Of a stretch of 64,000 bases of DNA, positions 9,363-18,443 are shown piece after piece. The DNA lies in NCBI GenBank assembly GCA_017887325.1, contig JAGHIE010000001.1:1-64000 (forward strand), in the 5' to 3' direction. The translations under genes and the position numbers were made by a program. The notes beneath the pieces are model-generated. The model did no database searches, was not told the origin of the DNA, and saw only the letters and a list, made by a program, of their open reading frames with translations. Each line of letters opens with the position of its first letter. The stretch's first letter is position 1. The stretch is from Oscillospiraceae bacterium (lineage in GTDB: Bacteria > Bacillota > Clostridia > Oscillospirales > Ruminococcaceae).

Positions 9363-11576
9363 ATGGAATTCAAACGTGGACATTGGAACGAAGAAATTAA
9401 CACTCGTGACTTTATCGTAAGAAACTATACTCCTTACGATGGCGATTCAAGCTTCTTAGCTGGTCCTACTGAAGCAACAACAAAATTATGGGAACAAGTA
9501 TGTGAATTAATGAAAGTTGAACGTGAACGTAAAGGTGTTTACGATGTATCAACAGACATCATTTCAACAATCTCTTCTCATGACGCTGGTTACATCAACA
9601 AAGATTTAGAAACAATTGTTGGTTTACAAACAGATGAACCTCTAAAAAGAGCTATCATGCCATTTGGTGGTTACCGTATGGTAAAAACATCTTTAGCAGC
9701 ATACGATAAAGAAGAAAATCCAGATGTTGCAAACGTATTCAAATATAGAAAAACACACAACGATGGTGTATTCGATGCTTACACAGACGAAATGAAATTA
9801 GCTCGTCACACAGGCGTTATCACAGGTTTACCAGATGCTTATGGCCGTGGTCGTATCATTGGTGACTACCGTCGTGTACCTCTATACGGTGTAGATTACT
9901 TAATCGAACAAAAAGAATTAGCTAAAAAAGAATTAGCACACCAAATCATGGATGAAGATACAATCCGTTTAAGAGAAGAAATCTCTGAACAAATCAAAGC
10001 TTTAAAAGAATTAAAAGTAATGGCTGAAAAATACGGCTATGATATTTCTAAACCAGCTACAGATACAAAAGAAGCTATCCAATGGTTATACTTTGCATAC
10101 TTAGCTGCTGTTAAAGAACAAAACGGTGCTGCTATGAGTTTAGGTCGTACATCTACATTCTTAGATATCTATGCAGAACGCGACTTAGCAGAAGGTAAAT
10201 ATACAGAAGAACAAATCCAAGAATTTGTTGACCACTTCATCATGAAATTAAGAATGGTTCGTTTCTTAAGAACACCTGCATATGATGAATTATTCTCTGG
10301 TGACCCAACATGGGTAACAGAATCATTAGCTGGTATGTGTATTGACGGTCGTCACATGGTAACAAAAATGAGCTTCCGTTACTTACATACATTAGTAAAC
10401 TTAGGTCCTGCTCCAGAACCAAACATGACAGTTTTATGGAACACTCGTTTACCAGAAAACTTCAAAAAATTCTGTGCTGAAGTATCTATTAAAACATCTT
10501 CTATCCAATATGAATCTGACGAAATCATGTTAGAAAGATTTGGCGATGACTACGGTATTGCTTGTTGTGTATCTCCAATGAAAATTGGTAAACAAATGCA
10601 ATTCTTCGGTGCTCGTTGTAACTTAGCTAAAGCTTTATTATACGCTTTAAACCAAGGTAAAGACGAAAGATACGGCTCACAAGTAGGTCCTGCAGTTGCT
10701 CCTATCACTTCTGAATACTTAAACTACGACGAAGTTATGGAAAGATTCGATGTAATGTGTGACTGGTTATCATCATTATATGTTAACACATTAAACATCA
10801 TTCACTACATGCATGACAAATACTGCTACGAAAAATTACAAATGGCATTACACGATGAAGAAATCATCCGTACATGTGCTGGTGGTATTGCAGGTTTATC
10901 AGTTGTTGCTGACTCATTATCTGCTATCAAATATGCTAAAGTTAAACCAATCCGTAACGAAGATGGTTTAGTAGTAGACTTCGAAGTTGAAGGCGAATAT
11001 CCAAAATACGGTAACAATGATGATAGAGTTGACGCAATCGCTGTTGACGTTGTTAAAAACTTCATGAAAAAAATGGCTAGAAATAAAACATACCGTCATT
11101 CTATCCCAACATTATCAGTATTAACAATCACATCTAACGTTGTATACGGTAAGAAAACAGGTACAACTCCAGACGGACGTAAAGCTGGCGAACCATTTGC
11201 TCCAGGTGCTAACCCAATGCATGGTCGTGATATCACAGGTTGCGTAGCTTCATTAAAATCTGTTGCTAAAATCCCATTTGAATATGCTCAAGATGGTATT
11301 TCAAATACATTCTCTATCGTTCCATCTGCTTTAGGTAAATCAGAAGGCGAACAAGAAACAAACTTAGTAACATTAATGGACGGTTACTTCGGTGATAACG
11401 GTTACCACTTAAACGTAAACGTATTAAAACGTGAAGTATTATTAGATGCTATGGATCACCCAGAATTATACCCACAATTAACAATCCGTGTATCTGGTTA
11501 CGCTGTAAACTTCATTAAATTAACAAGAGAACAACAATTAGATGTTATCAGCAGAACATTCCATGAACGTTTCTAA
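9363..11576 (+). CDS. pflB: Formate C-acetyltransferase (pyruvate formate-lyase)
   Basis: This glycyl-radical enzyme splits pyruvate with CoA into acetyl-CoA and formate under anaerobic conditions. The 737-residue protein carries the adjacent catalytic cysteines C401-C402 (IACCVSPM) and the radical glycine G712 in the C-terminal RVSGYAVNF loop. AGGAGG sits before the ATG. Codon use is visibly biased to a narrow set (TTA, GAA, ACA, with AAC/TAC/TTC), as expected of a very highly expressed gene. Its activase lies immediately downstream after a terminator-like hairpin. Confidence 0.97.
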   Translation: MEFKRGHWNEEINTRDFIVRNYTPYDGDSSFLAGPTEATTKLWEQVCELMKVERERKGVYDVSTDIISTISSHDAGYINKDLETIVGLQTDEPLKRAIMPFGGYRMVKTSLAAYDKEENPDVANVFKYRKTHNDGVFDAYTDEMKLARHTGVITGLPDAYGRGRIIGDYRRVPLYGVDYLIEQKELAKKELAHQIMDEDTIRLREEISEQIKALKELKVMAEKYGYDISKPATDTKEAIQWLYFAYLAAVKEQNGAAMSLGRTSTFLDIYAERDLAEGKYTEEQIQEFVDHFIMKLRMVRFLRTPAYDELFSGDPTWVTESLAGMCIDGRHMVTKMSFRYLHTLVNLGPAPEPNMTVLWNTRLPENFKKFCAEVSIKTSSIQYESDEIMLERFGDDYGIACCVSPMKIGKQMQFFGARCNLAKALLYALNQGKDERYGSQVGPAVAPITSEYLNYDEVMERFDVMCDWLSSLYVNTLNIIHYMHDKYCYEKLQMALHDEEIIRTCAGGIAGLSVVADSLSAIKYAKVKPIRNEDGLVVDFEVEGEYPKYGNNDDRVDAIAVDVVKNFMKKMARNKTYRHSIPTLSVLTITSNVVYGKKTGTTPDGRKAGEPFAPGANPMHGRDITGCVASLKSVAKIPFEYAQDGISNTFSIVPSALGKSEGEQETNLVTLMDGYFGDNGYHLNVNVLKREVLLDAMDHPELYPQLTIRVSGYAVNFIKLTREQQLDVISRTFHERF

Positions 11577-11596
11577 TTAATAAAAGATTATATATT

Positions 11597-11627
11597 AAAA
11601 AACGAGGTTTTTTAACCTCGTTTTTTG
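11597..11627 (+). terminator. Intrinsic terminator between pflB and pflA
   Basis: Hairpin AAAACGAGGTT / AACCTCGTTTT with a T-run. Lying between the abundant enzyme and its catalytic activase, it probably lowers pflA expression relative to pflB. Confidence 0.8.
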
Positions 11628-11661
11628 GTATTTATTTTCATTCAGTACAAGGAGTTTTTTT

Positions 11662-12399
11662 ATGAGTATAAATTATCGTGAAGTTAAAGGTAGAATTCAT
11701 TCTATTGAAAGCTTTGGTGCAGTAGATGGTCCTGGAGTAAGATTTATAGTATTTTTCCAAGGTTGTCCATTGCGTTGTCTATTTTGTCACAATCCAGATT
11801 CATGGAGTTTTACAGATGGTGAAGAAAAAACAGCTGGTGAAATGATTGATCAAATCGTAAGTTATAGAAGCTTTATTCAAAAAGGTGGAGTAACATTATC
11901 TGGTGGTGAACCAATGGCACAACCTGAGTTTTGTAAAGCTATCCTAACTCTATGTAAACAAGAAGGCTTACATACAGCAGTTGATACATCTGGTGGAGTA
12001 CCATTATCTATAGCAAAAGATGTTATTGATACAGCAGATATGTTATTATTAGATATAAAAGATTACAATGACGATGATTGTGTTAAATTAACAGGTAAAT
12101 CAAATAACAATGCTTTAGAAATACTAAACTATTGTGAAGAAACAAATAAAAGAATTTGGGTAAGACATGTTTGTGTTCCTGAATATACACTAGTAGAAGA
12201 AAAACTAGAAAAATTAGCTGAATTCTTATCTAAATTCAAATGTGTAGAAAAAGTTGAATTAATTCCTTTCCACCAAATGGGAATGTACAAATGGGACTTT
12301 GTAGATGCAGAATATCAACTAAAAGATGTAGAAGTTCCAAGTAACAATATGATGGATAAAGCTAAAGAAATATTTACTAAACACGGTTTAAAACTATAA
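11662..12399 (+). CDS. pflA: Pyruvate formate-lyase-activating enzyme
   Basis: This radical SAM enzyme installs the glycyl radical on PflB. The 245-residue product has the CxxxCxxC cluster motif in GCPLRCLFCHNP and the SAM-binding GGEPMAQPEF block. The length is typical. A ribosome binding site (AAGGAG) precedes the ATG at 11662. Genetic pairing with pflB at 9363-11576 confirms the partner. It ends at a hairpin shared with the convergent epimerase gene. Confidence 0.95.
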   Translation: MSINYREVKGRIHSIESFGAVDGPGVRFIVFFQGCPLRCLFCHNPDSWSFTDGEEKTAGEMIDQIVSYRSFIQKGGVTLSGGEPMAQPEFCKAILTLCKQEGLHTAVDTSGGVPLSIAKDVIDTADMLLLDIKDYNDDDCVKLTGKSNNNALEILNYCEETNKRIWVRHVCVPEYTLVEEKLEKLAEFLSKFKCVEKVELIPFHQMGMYKWDFVDAEYQLKDVEVPSNNMMDKAKEIFTKHGLKL

Positions 12400-12401
12400 T
12401 A

Positions 12402-12436
12402 AAAAAAGAAGTAGATTAAAATCTACTTCTTTTTTA
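12402..12436. terminator. Bidirectional intrinsic terminator
   Basis: AAGAAGTAGATT / AATCTACTTCTT arms flank a short loop, with A-run before and T-run after, serving pflA (plus) and the convergent gene at 12446 (minus). Confidence 0.85.
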
Positions 12437-12445
12437 TTATGCATA

Positions 12446-13330
12446 CTATAACATAGTAATAGAAATTTTATGAGTATTTTTTTCATTTGGTTTTAAAAAT
12501 TGAGTGCCTCTTTTATTTTCAAAATTATCATCTTCATCACTAAATATAGCACTACCACACCAAGGTTCAACACACATAAAAGGAGCATTTTTTCCTAAAG
12601 GAGTCCAAAATGCAATCATATTAAATCCTTCATATTTTACTCTAACTCCCCTACCTGTTAATATACTACATACATTAACAGTAGTAGATTTAGTATTTTC
12701 AAATAATATAGCATCGTCTTTGAATAAATCATAGCTTAATTTTAATTTATCAGTATTATCCAATAGTCTAACTCTGTTTTCGTTGCTCCAGTACATATCT
12801 TCTGAATTAAAAACAGGAGAATCAATACACTCTACTTGATCAAAACATATATTATAATTTTCAAATTTATCTTCTTCTGTTAATGGAATATTAAATGCAG
12901 GGTGACCACCTATGCAATAAGGCATATCTTTATCATCACTCATATTAAATACATCATATTTAATAATTAAAGTACAACCATCTAATTCATATGTAATTTG
13001 AAAATTAAAATCAAAAGGATAGAATTTTTTTGTTTCTTCATTTGACATTAAGGAGAAAATAGCTTTTTCATCACTTTGATAACAAACTTTAAATTCCATA
13101 TCTCTTGCAAAGCCATGCTTTGGCATAGTGTATTCTTTTCCACCTATAAGACATTTATTATTTCTCACATTACCTACTGAAGGGAACAAAACAGGAGATG
13201 TTTTACCCCAAAATTCAGGATTAGCTTGCCACATATATTCTGTAGCAAATCCATCTTTAAAAGATTTTAATTCAGCTCCAAAAGTATCTATTACAGCTAC
13301 AGCTGAGGTGTTTCTCAATGTTACTTGCAT
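12446..13330 (-). CDS. Aldose 1-epimerase family (LacX-like) protein
   Basis: The 294-residue protein belongs to the galactose mutarotase-like superfamily. Visible features are the N-terminal GAELKSF block, the LFPSVGNVRNN segment, KHGFARDMEF (with the conserved histidine), and GGHPAFNIPL. It resembles the LacX branch more than canonical GalM. The family interconverts sugar anomers; the true substrate is unknown. Monocistronic, on the minus strand, convergent with pflA. Confidence 0.75.
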   Translation of the reverse strand: MQVTLRNTSAVAVIDTFGAELKSFKDGFATEYMWQANPEFWGKTSPVLFPSVGNVRNNKCLIGGKEYTMPKHGFARDMEFKVCYQSDEKAIFSLMSNEETKKFYPFDFNFQITYELDGCTLIIKYDVFNMSDDKDMPYCIGGHPAFNIPLTEEDKFENYNICFDQVECIDSPVFNSEDMYWSNENRVRLLDNTDKLKLSYDLFKDDAILFENTKSTTVNVCSILTGRGVRVKYEGFNMIAFWTPLGKNAPFMCVEPWCGSAIFSDEDDNFENKRGTQFLKPNEKNTHKISITML

Positions 13331-13428
13331 CTAAATTTACCTCGTTTCTTTATGTAATTAACTATCACTATAATTATATCATTTTAAAAAGATTTTTATC
13401 AAGTACCAAATAAAAAAACAAGGTAATT

Positions 13429-13893
13429 TTATACCTTGTTTTTTTTATTTTCTCTCAAAGTCTTAAAAAATGATTTTAATAATTCAACACACTCATCTTC
13501 CAACACTCCACCTATTACCATAGGTTTATGGTTGTAATCTATATCAAACAAATTAACAATACTCCCACAAGAACCTGCTTTAAAATCATAAGCACCAAAT
13601 ACCACTTTATCAATTCTAGAATTAATAATCGCACCAGCGCACATTGGGCAAGGCTCTAAAGTAACATAAAGAGTACATCTAGGCAATCTCCAACCACCTA
13701 AATTTTTACAAGCTTTTTGTATAGCTAAAATCTCTGCATGAGCTGTTGCCATTTTTTCAATTTCCCTTAAATTATAAGCTGAAGATATAACAATATCATC
13801 TTGAACAATAACAGCCCCTACCGGAACTTCTCCTAAATCAAAAGCCTTCTTAGCCTCTAATAAAGCTAATTTCATATAATACTCATCTGTCAT
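13429..13893 (-). CDS. tadA: tRNA-specific adenosine deaminase
   Basis: TadA converts A34 to inosine in the anticodon of tRNA-Arg(ACG). The 154-residue protein has the zinc-dependent cytidine/deoxycytidylate deaminase fold: H52-A-E54 with E54 as proton shuttle, and C82/C85 in EPCPMCAGAI. VPVGAVIV and TLYVTLEPC are family hallmarks. It begins 13 bp downstream of the CPBP gene on the same strand. Confidence 0.92.
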   Translation of the reverse strand: MTDEYYMKLALLEAKKAFDLGEVPVGAVIVQDDIVISSAYNLREIEKMATAHAEILAIQKACKNLGGWRLPRCTLYVTLEPCPMCAGAIINSRIDKVVFGAYDFKAGSCGSIVNLFDIDYNHKPMVIGGVLEDECVELLKSFFKTLRENKKNKV

Positions 13894-13906
13894 ATAAAAA
13901 TCCTAA

Positions 13907-14953
13907 CTAATTAATAATTTGCATACTACTAATGCATTTCATAAAAACAATACTACATAAAATCCAAAATCCAATGTTACTAACAAAATATTTTAACTTA
14001 TCTCTATTAGTTAAATTAGTATCTCTATTATCTATACAAAAAGCATATTTATCTTTAGCAATAAATAAACCAAAAGCAATTAGACTAGCAACAAGAAATA
14101 CAACTAATACAGATAGCATAATCAATCTATTATTATCAATTTGATATACCTTTAATAGCCAAAAACCTATATACATACATTTTATAATGAAATTAGCTAG
14201 AATAGGAACGATTAAACTTCCAGCCCTTAATGTAAAATATCCTAAAACAAGTCCCATTAAAAAGCTATATAAAGCATCTTGAATACTACCTTCACTAAAA
14301 GCATATAAAGTAGCTGATACAGCAATGGCGATAAAATCCCCAAATCTTCTCAAACCACTAATTATTATTCCTCTAAATAAAATCTCCTCTAATACAGCAG
14401 GAATTATCGTTAAAGAAATAATATAAACAATCATAGCACCCGTAGAATTTTGCATTACAAAATTTTGATTTGAATTTTTCAAAACAATACCCAAGGTGTT
14501 TAAAAATCTACTTAAACCAATAGATATAGTATTACAAATAATAGAACACCCTATTATAATAACTATTCCATACTTCATGGAAAATTTATTAGGTACTTTA
14601 AACATCTTAAATATGTGTATGTCATTCTTTATAAGAGCATACAGTAATAATATTGGCAGTAACATAGAAAATACATAAACCATACACATTACAAACTGCC
14701 AAGAAAAATCATCTTTATAAATAAATCCAGTTATCGGATTTATTCTTATTCCTAATCCCAAAGTAGCAAGCCACTTTATCATAGGTATAATAAGTATAGT
14801 GCTTAGAACATGGTATGCAATTAAAGATATAAACATAAAATTATATCTCATAATTAATTCTCGTCGTTCTAATTGTTTAGGTGTTTGAGGTATAAATCCT
14901 AATCCATTTATATATGTATATTGATTATTTTCTTGATATCTGTTATCTTTCAT
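13907..14953 (-). CDS. CPBP-family membrane protein (Abi/CAAX protease-like), histidines missing
   Basis: This 348-residue polytopic membrane protein has about eight hydrophobic helices. Motif 1 of the CPBP/CAAX protease family is intact (EEILFRG). The second motif, usually with a histidine in an AxxHG context, reads YAFSEGS, and the third, usually LLHxxxN, reads PILANFIIK. Both expected metal-binding histidines are therefore absent, which argues against normal intramembrane protease activity. It may be a non-catalytic relative. It lies upstream of tadA and ahead of the ktrB terminator. Confidence 0.75.
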   Translation of the reverse strand: MKDNRYQENNQYTYINGLGFIPQTPKQLERRELIMRYNFMFISLIAYHVLSTILIIPMIKWLATLGLGIRINPITGFIYKDDFSWQFVMCMVYVFSMLLPILLLYALIKNDIHIFKMFKVPNKFSMKYGIVIIIGCSIICNTISIGLSRFLNTLGIVLKNSNQNFVMQNSTGAMIVYIISLTIIPAVLEEILFRGIIISGLRRFGDFIAIAVSATLYAFSEGSIQDALYSFLMGLVLGYFTLRAGSLIVPILANFIIKCMYIGFWLLKVYQIDNNRLIMLSVLVVFLVASLIAFGLFIAKDKYAFCIDNRDTNLTNRDKLKYFVSNIGFWILCSIVFMKCISSMQIIN

Positions 14954-15051
14954 ATAAACCTCAAACTCCTTTCAGTAAATTATAATATATTATAACACAC
15001 AATACACTATACAATAAAGTAATGATTTGTAAATATTATTAACTAACTATA

Positions 15052-15082
15052 AAAAAAACAGCTTATAAATAAGCTGTTTTTT
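15052..15082. terminator. Bidirectional intrinsic terminator
   Basis: AAAACAGCTTAT / ATAAGCTGTTTT hairpin with A-run and T-run; ends ktrB on the minus strand. Confidence 0.8.
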
Positions 15083-16474
15083 TTATCCAACTAAGATTTT
15101 TCCTTCCGGAATAACCTCACTTTTACTTTGATTTAATTTCATAGCTAGTGATAAACCTAAAGATACTGGACCTACACGCCCCATAAACATAACTAAAATT
15201 AATAAAACTCTTGAAATACTGTTTGCTATACCTGTAACACCAACTGTCAAACCAACAGTAGCAAATGCAGATACAGACTCAAATAAAGCATTAATTCCAG
15301 CAACCTCTACACCTTGATCATGTACTGTCCATACAATAGCACAAGTGGCAACTAAAACAGCAAAAGAAGCGACTAACATGATAGTTAAAGCTTTATAAAC
15401 AACATTTTTATGGATTTTTTTCTTAAAAATAACAGCTTCATCTCTGCCTCTTAAAACGCAAAGAACTGTCATAAATAAAACTACTGCTGTTGTAATTTTA
15501 ATACCACCACCAGTTGAACCAGAACCAGCACCTATAAACATTAAAAATATACAAATCATTTTTGATATTTCGTCCATAGAATATAAATTAAAAGTATTAA
15601 ATCCTGCTGTACGGCAACTTACAGACAAAAATACACTATTAAAAATTTTATTAGATAAAGACATATTTCCAATTGTTTCAGGATTATTCCATTCAACAAT
15701 AGCTATTAATACACTTCCAACTACAATTAAGCTTATTGTAGAAATAATAACCAGTTTAGTGTGTAACATAATTTTCTTTGTAAATTTATAATGAGATAAA
15801 TCATACCAAACAATAAACCCTAAACCACCACTAATTATAAGAGCCATAATAATACACAATACATATGGGTTATTAGCATAATGAGAAGCTCCTATATAAG
15901 GTGTAACTATTCCTAAAACGTCAAATCCAGCATTACAAAACGCCGATATTGCTGTAAAAATTGACATAAATATTCCATAAGGACCAAATTCAGGAACAAA
16001 AACAAATGATAATAAAATAGCCCCAATTGCTTCTATGGAAACAGTTAATTTCATAATCAACTTTAATAATTGTGGAATATCTGGTAAATTTTCTGAGTTT
16101 ATTGATTCCTTTACAATATTAACACTTTTTAACCTTAACTTTCTTCTTATTACTATGTGGAAAAAAGCAGTTATAGTTACCAAACCCAAACCACCTAGTT
16201 GAATTAATAAGATAACAACTATCTGTCCCAAAAAGTTAAATTGAGTATAGGTATCTACTACTATTAATCCAGTAACGCAAGTTGCTGAAGTTGCTGTAAA
16301 TAAAGCTTGTAAAAAACTAAGCCCTTGTCCGTTTCTAGCAGTTATTGGTAACATTAATAAAAGAGTACCAACAAAAATTATTAAAGCAAAACTTACAACT
16401 ATTACTCTCATAGGATTTTTCATAAATCTATTTATCCTATCGTTTTTTATATCCTTTTTTACTCTAATCTGCAT
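15083..16474 (-). CDS. ktrB: TrkH/KtrB-family potassium transporter subunit
   Basis: This 463-residue polytopic protein is the membrane subunit of a Trk/Ktr K+ (or Na+-coupled) uptake system. The four-fold M1-P-M2 repeats are recognisable from their selectivity-filter glycines: TATCVTGL, ISAFCNAGFD, SCRTAGFNT and SAFATVGLTVG. GAGSGSTGGGIKITT is a strong family block. The regulatory NAD-binding partner KtrA/TrkA is not adjacent, so it must be encoded elsewhere or upstream linkage has been lost. The gene is the last clear chromosomal gene before the element junction. Confidence 0.9.
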   Translation of the reverse strand: MQIRVKKDIKNDRINRFMKNPMRVIVVSFALIIFVGTLLLMLPITARNGQGLSFLQALFTATSATCVTGLIVVDTYTQFNFLGQIVVILLIQLGGLGLVTITAFFHIVIRRKLRLKSVNIVKESINSENLPDIPQLLKLIMKLTVSIEAIGAILLSFVFVPEFGPYGIFMSIFTAISAFCNAGFDVLGIVTPYIGASHYANNPYVLCIIMALIISGGLGFIVWYDLSHYKFTKKIMLHTKLVIISTISLIVVGSVLIAIVEWNNPETIGNMSLSNKIFNSVFLSVSCRTAGFNTFNLYSMDEISKMICIFLMFIGAGSGSTGGGIKITTAVVLFMTVLCVLRGRDEAVIFKKKIHKNVVYKALTIMLVASFAVLVATCAIVWTVHDQGVEVAGINALFESVSAFATVGLTVGVTGIANSISRVLLILVMFMGRVGPVSLGLSLAMKLNQSKSEVIPEGKILVG

Positions 16475-16646
16475 ATTAATTCTCCCTATAAAGTATAACT
16501 GTCATTAGATTATATCAAAGTATTAATCTTTATTCAATAGTAAATTAAACAAATTTACACAAATAGTTTATAATCCATTTATAAAAATGCACATTGAAAC
16601 TATTGAAAAAAATTTTTTTATAAGTTATAATATAAGTTACAGTTGT

Positions 16647-16684
16647 GCCTATATAGTTAAATGGATATAACAAGCCCCTCCTAA
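16647..16684 (+). pseudogene. Truncated tRNA-Arg(CCU), 5' half only
   Basis: Bases 16654-16684 match the intact tRNA at 16771 almost exactly (two differences), including D arm and anticodon loop CTCCTAA. The acceptor 5' strand differs (GCCTATA). Homology stops one base after the anticodon loop; what follows cannot form the anticodon stem, T arm or acceptor. I read this as the host attB half left after integration within the anticodon loop. The matching 3' half, expected to end in TATAGGC plus CCA, is not in the window. Confidence 0.65.
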
Positions 16685-16770
16685 GAATATGTTTTGACAT
16701 CCGCCTTTGGAGGAAAAGCGATTGACAATCTGTTCGTTTACAACTTAATATTATTATAGATTTTGGAAAT

Positions 16771-16845
16771 GCCCCCTTAGTTAAATGGATATAATAAACC
16801 CCTCCTAAGGGTTAGTTGTGAGTTCGATTCTCGCAGGGGGTGCCA
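16771..16845 (+). tRNA. tRNA-Arg (anticodon CCU)
   Basis: A complete cloverleaf folds: acceptor GCCCCCT with AGGGGGT, D stem GTTA/TAAT, anticodon stem AACCC/GGGTT with loop CTCCTAA (anticodon CCT), T stem GTGAG/CTCGC with loop TTCGATT, discriminator G and encoded CCA. It decodes AGG. It shares its 5' half and anticodon loop with the broken copy 125 bp upstream, so it may belong to the element or be an element-regenerated gene. Confidence 0.92.
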
Positions 16846-16853
16846 CAAACAAC

Positions 16854-16893
16854 GCCTGAAAGCCTTGATTTTACTGGGTTTTCAGGCTTTTTT
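16854..16893 (+). terminator. Intrinsic terminator after tRNA-Arg
   Basis: GCCTGAAA and TTTCAGGC arms with a longer loop, followed by TTTTTT, immediately after the tRNA. Confidence 0.75.
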
Positions 16894-16927
16894 GATTTTT
16901 GTCTATTTTCAATTTCAGCTAAAATCC

Positions 16928-17089
16928 TGTTAGCAAATGTTAGCAAGCCGGTTTTTTATTAACTCTGGAACACTCAACTTTCAGGCGGTTGGTCTGCTAA
17001 CAAAAATTAGCAAGATTTTTGCCGTTTTGCTAACAAAATCAGCCTCTCTGCTAACACGACCATTTTTGGAGCAAAAAAGCTTGCTAACA
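16928..17089. repeat. Cluster of seven TGCTAACA / TGTTAGCA motifs
   Basis: Copies begin at 16928 and 16938 (TGTTAGCA), 16995, 17028, 17049 and 17082 (TGCTAACA), with a degenerate copy ATTAGCAA at 17006. Intervals of 10, 57, 11, 22, 21 and 33 are near multiples of a helical turn. The rest of 16475-17232 outside the tRNA features shows no convincing gene. The cluster could be arm-type sites of the element's recombinase or an array for a regulator; both readings are inference. Confidence 0.6.
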
Positions 17090-17232
17090 AGCAAGGCGGT
17101 TGACAACTTGGTTTTGCCTATATTACTTGTTTCTAATTGGTGAGTTATGCCCTGCTCAAATGCCATAATCTAATCGCATACTTTCTTATTTTTCACAGAT
17201 GACATATATTAAAGCCATCAGGAGGTGTTATT

Positions 17233-17406
17233 ATGAGAAGCTCTAAATATCATCTATATTTAACCGATTCCGAATACAGCAGTATCGTAAATGCTCTTAT
17301 CAATCTAAAGAATACACTCATCAGTCAAGGCAAGTACACCGATGGTCTTGACGATGTATTGATAAAATTTGTGTCAGCGAAAAAGAAAAGATTCAAAGTA
17401 AAATAA
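17233..17406 (+). CDS. Small conserved mobile-element protein
   Basis: This 57-residue product starts MRSSKYHLYLTDSEYSS and ends in a lysine-rich KKKRFKVK tail. GGAGG stands nine bases before the ATG. Small proteins of this type are common in clostridial conjugative elements, with no assigned function. It is a paralogue of the 67-residue product at 41520: they share the pattern YH-L-D-EY-II-L-K-L-GK-TD-DDL-IK and the basic KKKFKV end. The stop codon lies inside the terminator hairpin. Confidence 0.75.
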   Translation: MRSSKYHLYLTDSEYSSIVNALINLKNTLISQGKYTDGLDDVLIKFVSAKKKRFKVK

Positions 17407-17448
17407 GTCCTTTGATTAGTGCCATACCAACCAGAGGACTTATTTTTT
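17403..17448 (+). terminator. Intrinsic terminator of the small ORF
   Basis: ATAAGTCCT and AGGACTTAT arms followed by a T-run; the left arm contains the TAA stop of the 57-residue gene. Confidence 0.7.
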
Positions 17449-17471
17449 GACAAGACAAACTGGAATTTATT
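17439..17471. repeat. 33-bp direct repeat, copy 1 (copy 2 at 18017-18049)
   Basis: The two copies differ at only two of 33 positions. They share the core AAGACAAACTGG. Each contains the stop codon of a minus-strand gene: the flavodoxin (17467) and the SRPBCC gene (18045). A unit of repeat plus gene therefore recurs every 578 bp, which suggests cassette-like gain or local recombination. Confidence 0.8.
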
Positions 17472-17994
17472 GAATTACCTCTACAATTTGATTTAGTGAA
17501 TGATAATCAACAAAATCTACTTTTTTGTTATAGGTTTCTATCAAGTCCTTATCTTCTTGTGTAAGGTTTTCAACTGGTTTGTTTTTAAGAGAATGATATA
17601 ACATTTTCATCATAGTCTTATGCTTGAAATTCAACTTACTGTAATCTATACCACCTCTTAAATGAAAAATCAAAGAGTTGTCTAAAACATCTTTTTCAAG
17701 TTGTTTTGCAATAGATGCTTTAATATTATCAGTATTTTCTTTATTATTTACATCTGCAAGACCCACAGTAGCAATAATCGTCTTGACATTGGTGTTTTTC
17801 AACAGTCTAAATGTATTTTTTAGTCCTTTTACACCACCTGCATACAACCCACCAATATATATAATTTGCTCATAGTTCATTATCTCTTTTACACATTCAT
17901 AACTCACGCAGGGAATTTCCATTATCTCCGAAAGCTTTGTTGCATATGCTTTTGCTGTTCCATATTGACTACCATATATAATTAAACTTTTCAT
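17467..17994 (-). CDS. Flavodoxin-domain protein
   Basis: The start at 17994 follows AGAGGTG with good spacing; reading further upstream adds residues without family support. The 175-residue product has the FMN phosphate-binding loop YGSQYGTAKAYA near the N-terminus, then IIYIGGLYAGGVKGLKN (isoalloxazine-loop region) and TIIATVGLADV. It resembles the flavodoxin/HemG-like group that carries electrons or oxidises protoporphyrinogen; the role here is unknown. It is low in GC like the host chromosome and lies between the tRNA junction and the parA leader, so it is probably cargo. The stop lies in a 33-bp repeat. Confidence 0.75.
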   Translation of the reverse strand: MKSLIIYGSQYGTAKAYATKLSEIMEIPCVSYECVKEIMNYEQIIYIGGLYAGGVKGLKNTFRLLKNTNVKTIIATVGLADVNNKENTDNIKASIAKQLEKDVLDNSLIFHLRGGIDYSKLNFKHKTMMKMLYHSLKNKPVENLTQEDKDLIETYNKKVDFVDYHSLNQIVEVIQ

Positions 17995-18016
17995 AGTGTT
18001 TACACCTCTGCAACTT

Positions 18017-18049
18017 CTTATTTTTTGATAAGACAAACTGGGATTTATT
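18017..18049. repeat. 33-bp direct repeat, copy 2
   Basis: Partner of 17439-17471 with two mismatches; contains the stop codon of the SRPBCC gene and lies just upstream of the flavodoxin start. Confidence 0.8.
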
Positions 18050-18443
18050 TATCTAATACTTTCTTTAAATCCATAACAAATTGTACTTGCTGTTTTCTTA
18101 AATATGATTTTATAAAGGGCTTTAAAATTATTTTTTTTGCTGATACACATTCTGTAAAATCTATTTGAGTTTTATTTCCTTTGGAAGTGAAAATACCAGT
18201 CCAATGTCCTTTTATATTACTGTTTTCCATATCAAACTCCCAACGTTCATACGGTTCTATATTAGTAGTAGTAAAGGTAGTGGAAAAGCCGTCTTTGGTA
18301 TATTCAACAAATTGTTTTTCATTTATTACTTCCGTTTTACTTAAATCACTTCGCCATTGACTATATTTATCAACTGCTAAAATAGTTTTCCAAACCTTAT
18401 GAACGTCACAATCAATAATTTCTTTTATATTTGAAGTTGTCAT
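18045..18443 (-). CDS. SRPBCC / START-like domain protein
   Basis: The start at 18443 (MTTSNIKE) follows GAAAGGA. The 132-residue product has the helix-grip pattern of SRPBCC proteins: IIDCDVHKVWKTILAVDKYSQWRSDLSK at the N-terminus, a beta-sheet centre with YERWEFDMEN, and a long C-terminal helix containing LRKQQVQFVMDLKKVL. The family binds hydrophobic ligands or polyketides in a deep pocket. It lies upstream of the flavodoxin on the same strand with a 50-bp gap; the two may be co-transcribed. Confidence 0.65.
   Translation of the reverse strand: MTTSNIKEIIDCDVHKVWKTILAVDKYSQWRSDLSKTEVINEKQFVEYTKDGFSTTFTTTNIEPYERWEFDMENSNIKGHWTGIFTSKGNKTQIDFTECVSAKKIILKPFIKSYLRKQQVQFVMDLKKVLDK

Noticed and set aside
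16928-17089. CRISPR array
   Set aside because: The repeated unit is only eight bases, in both orientations, with short irregular spacers; no cas genes are seen in the window.
16937-17166. Overlapping frames on both strands in the junction (68 and 61 residues)
   Set aside because: Both run through the repeated TGCTAACA motifs, have no ribosome binding site and encode repetitive, non-family-like sequence.
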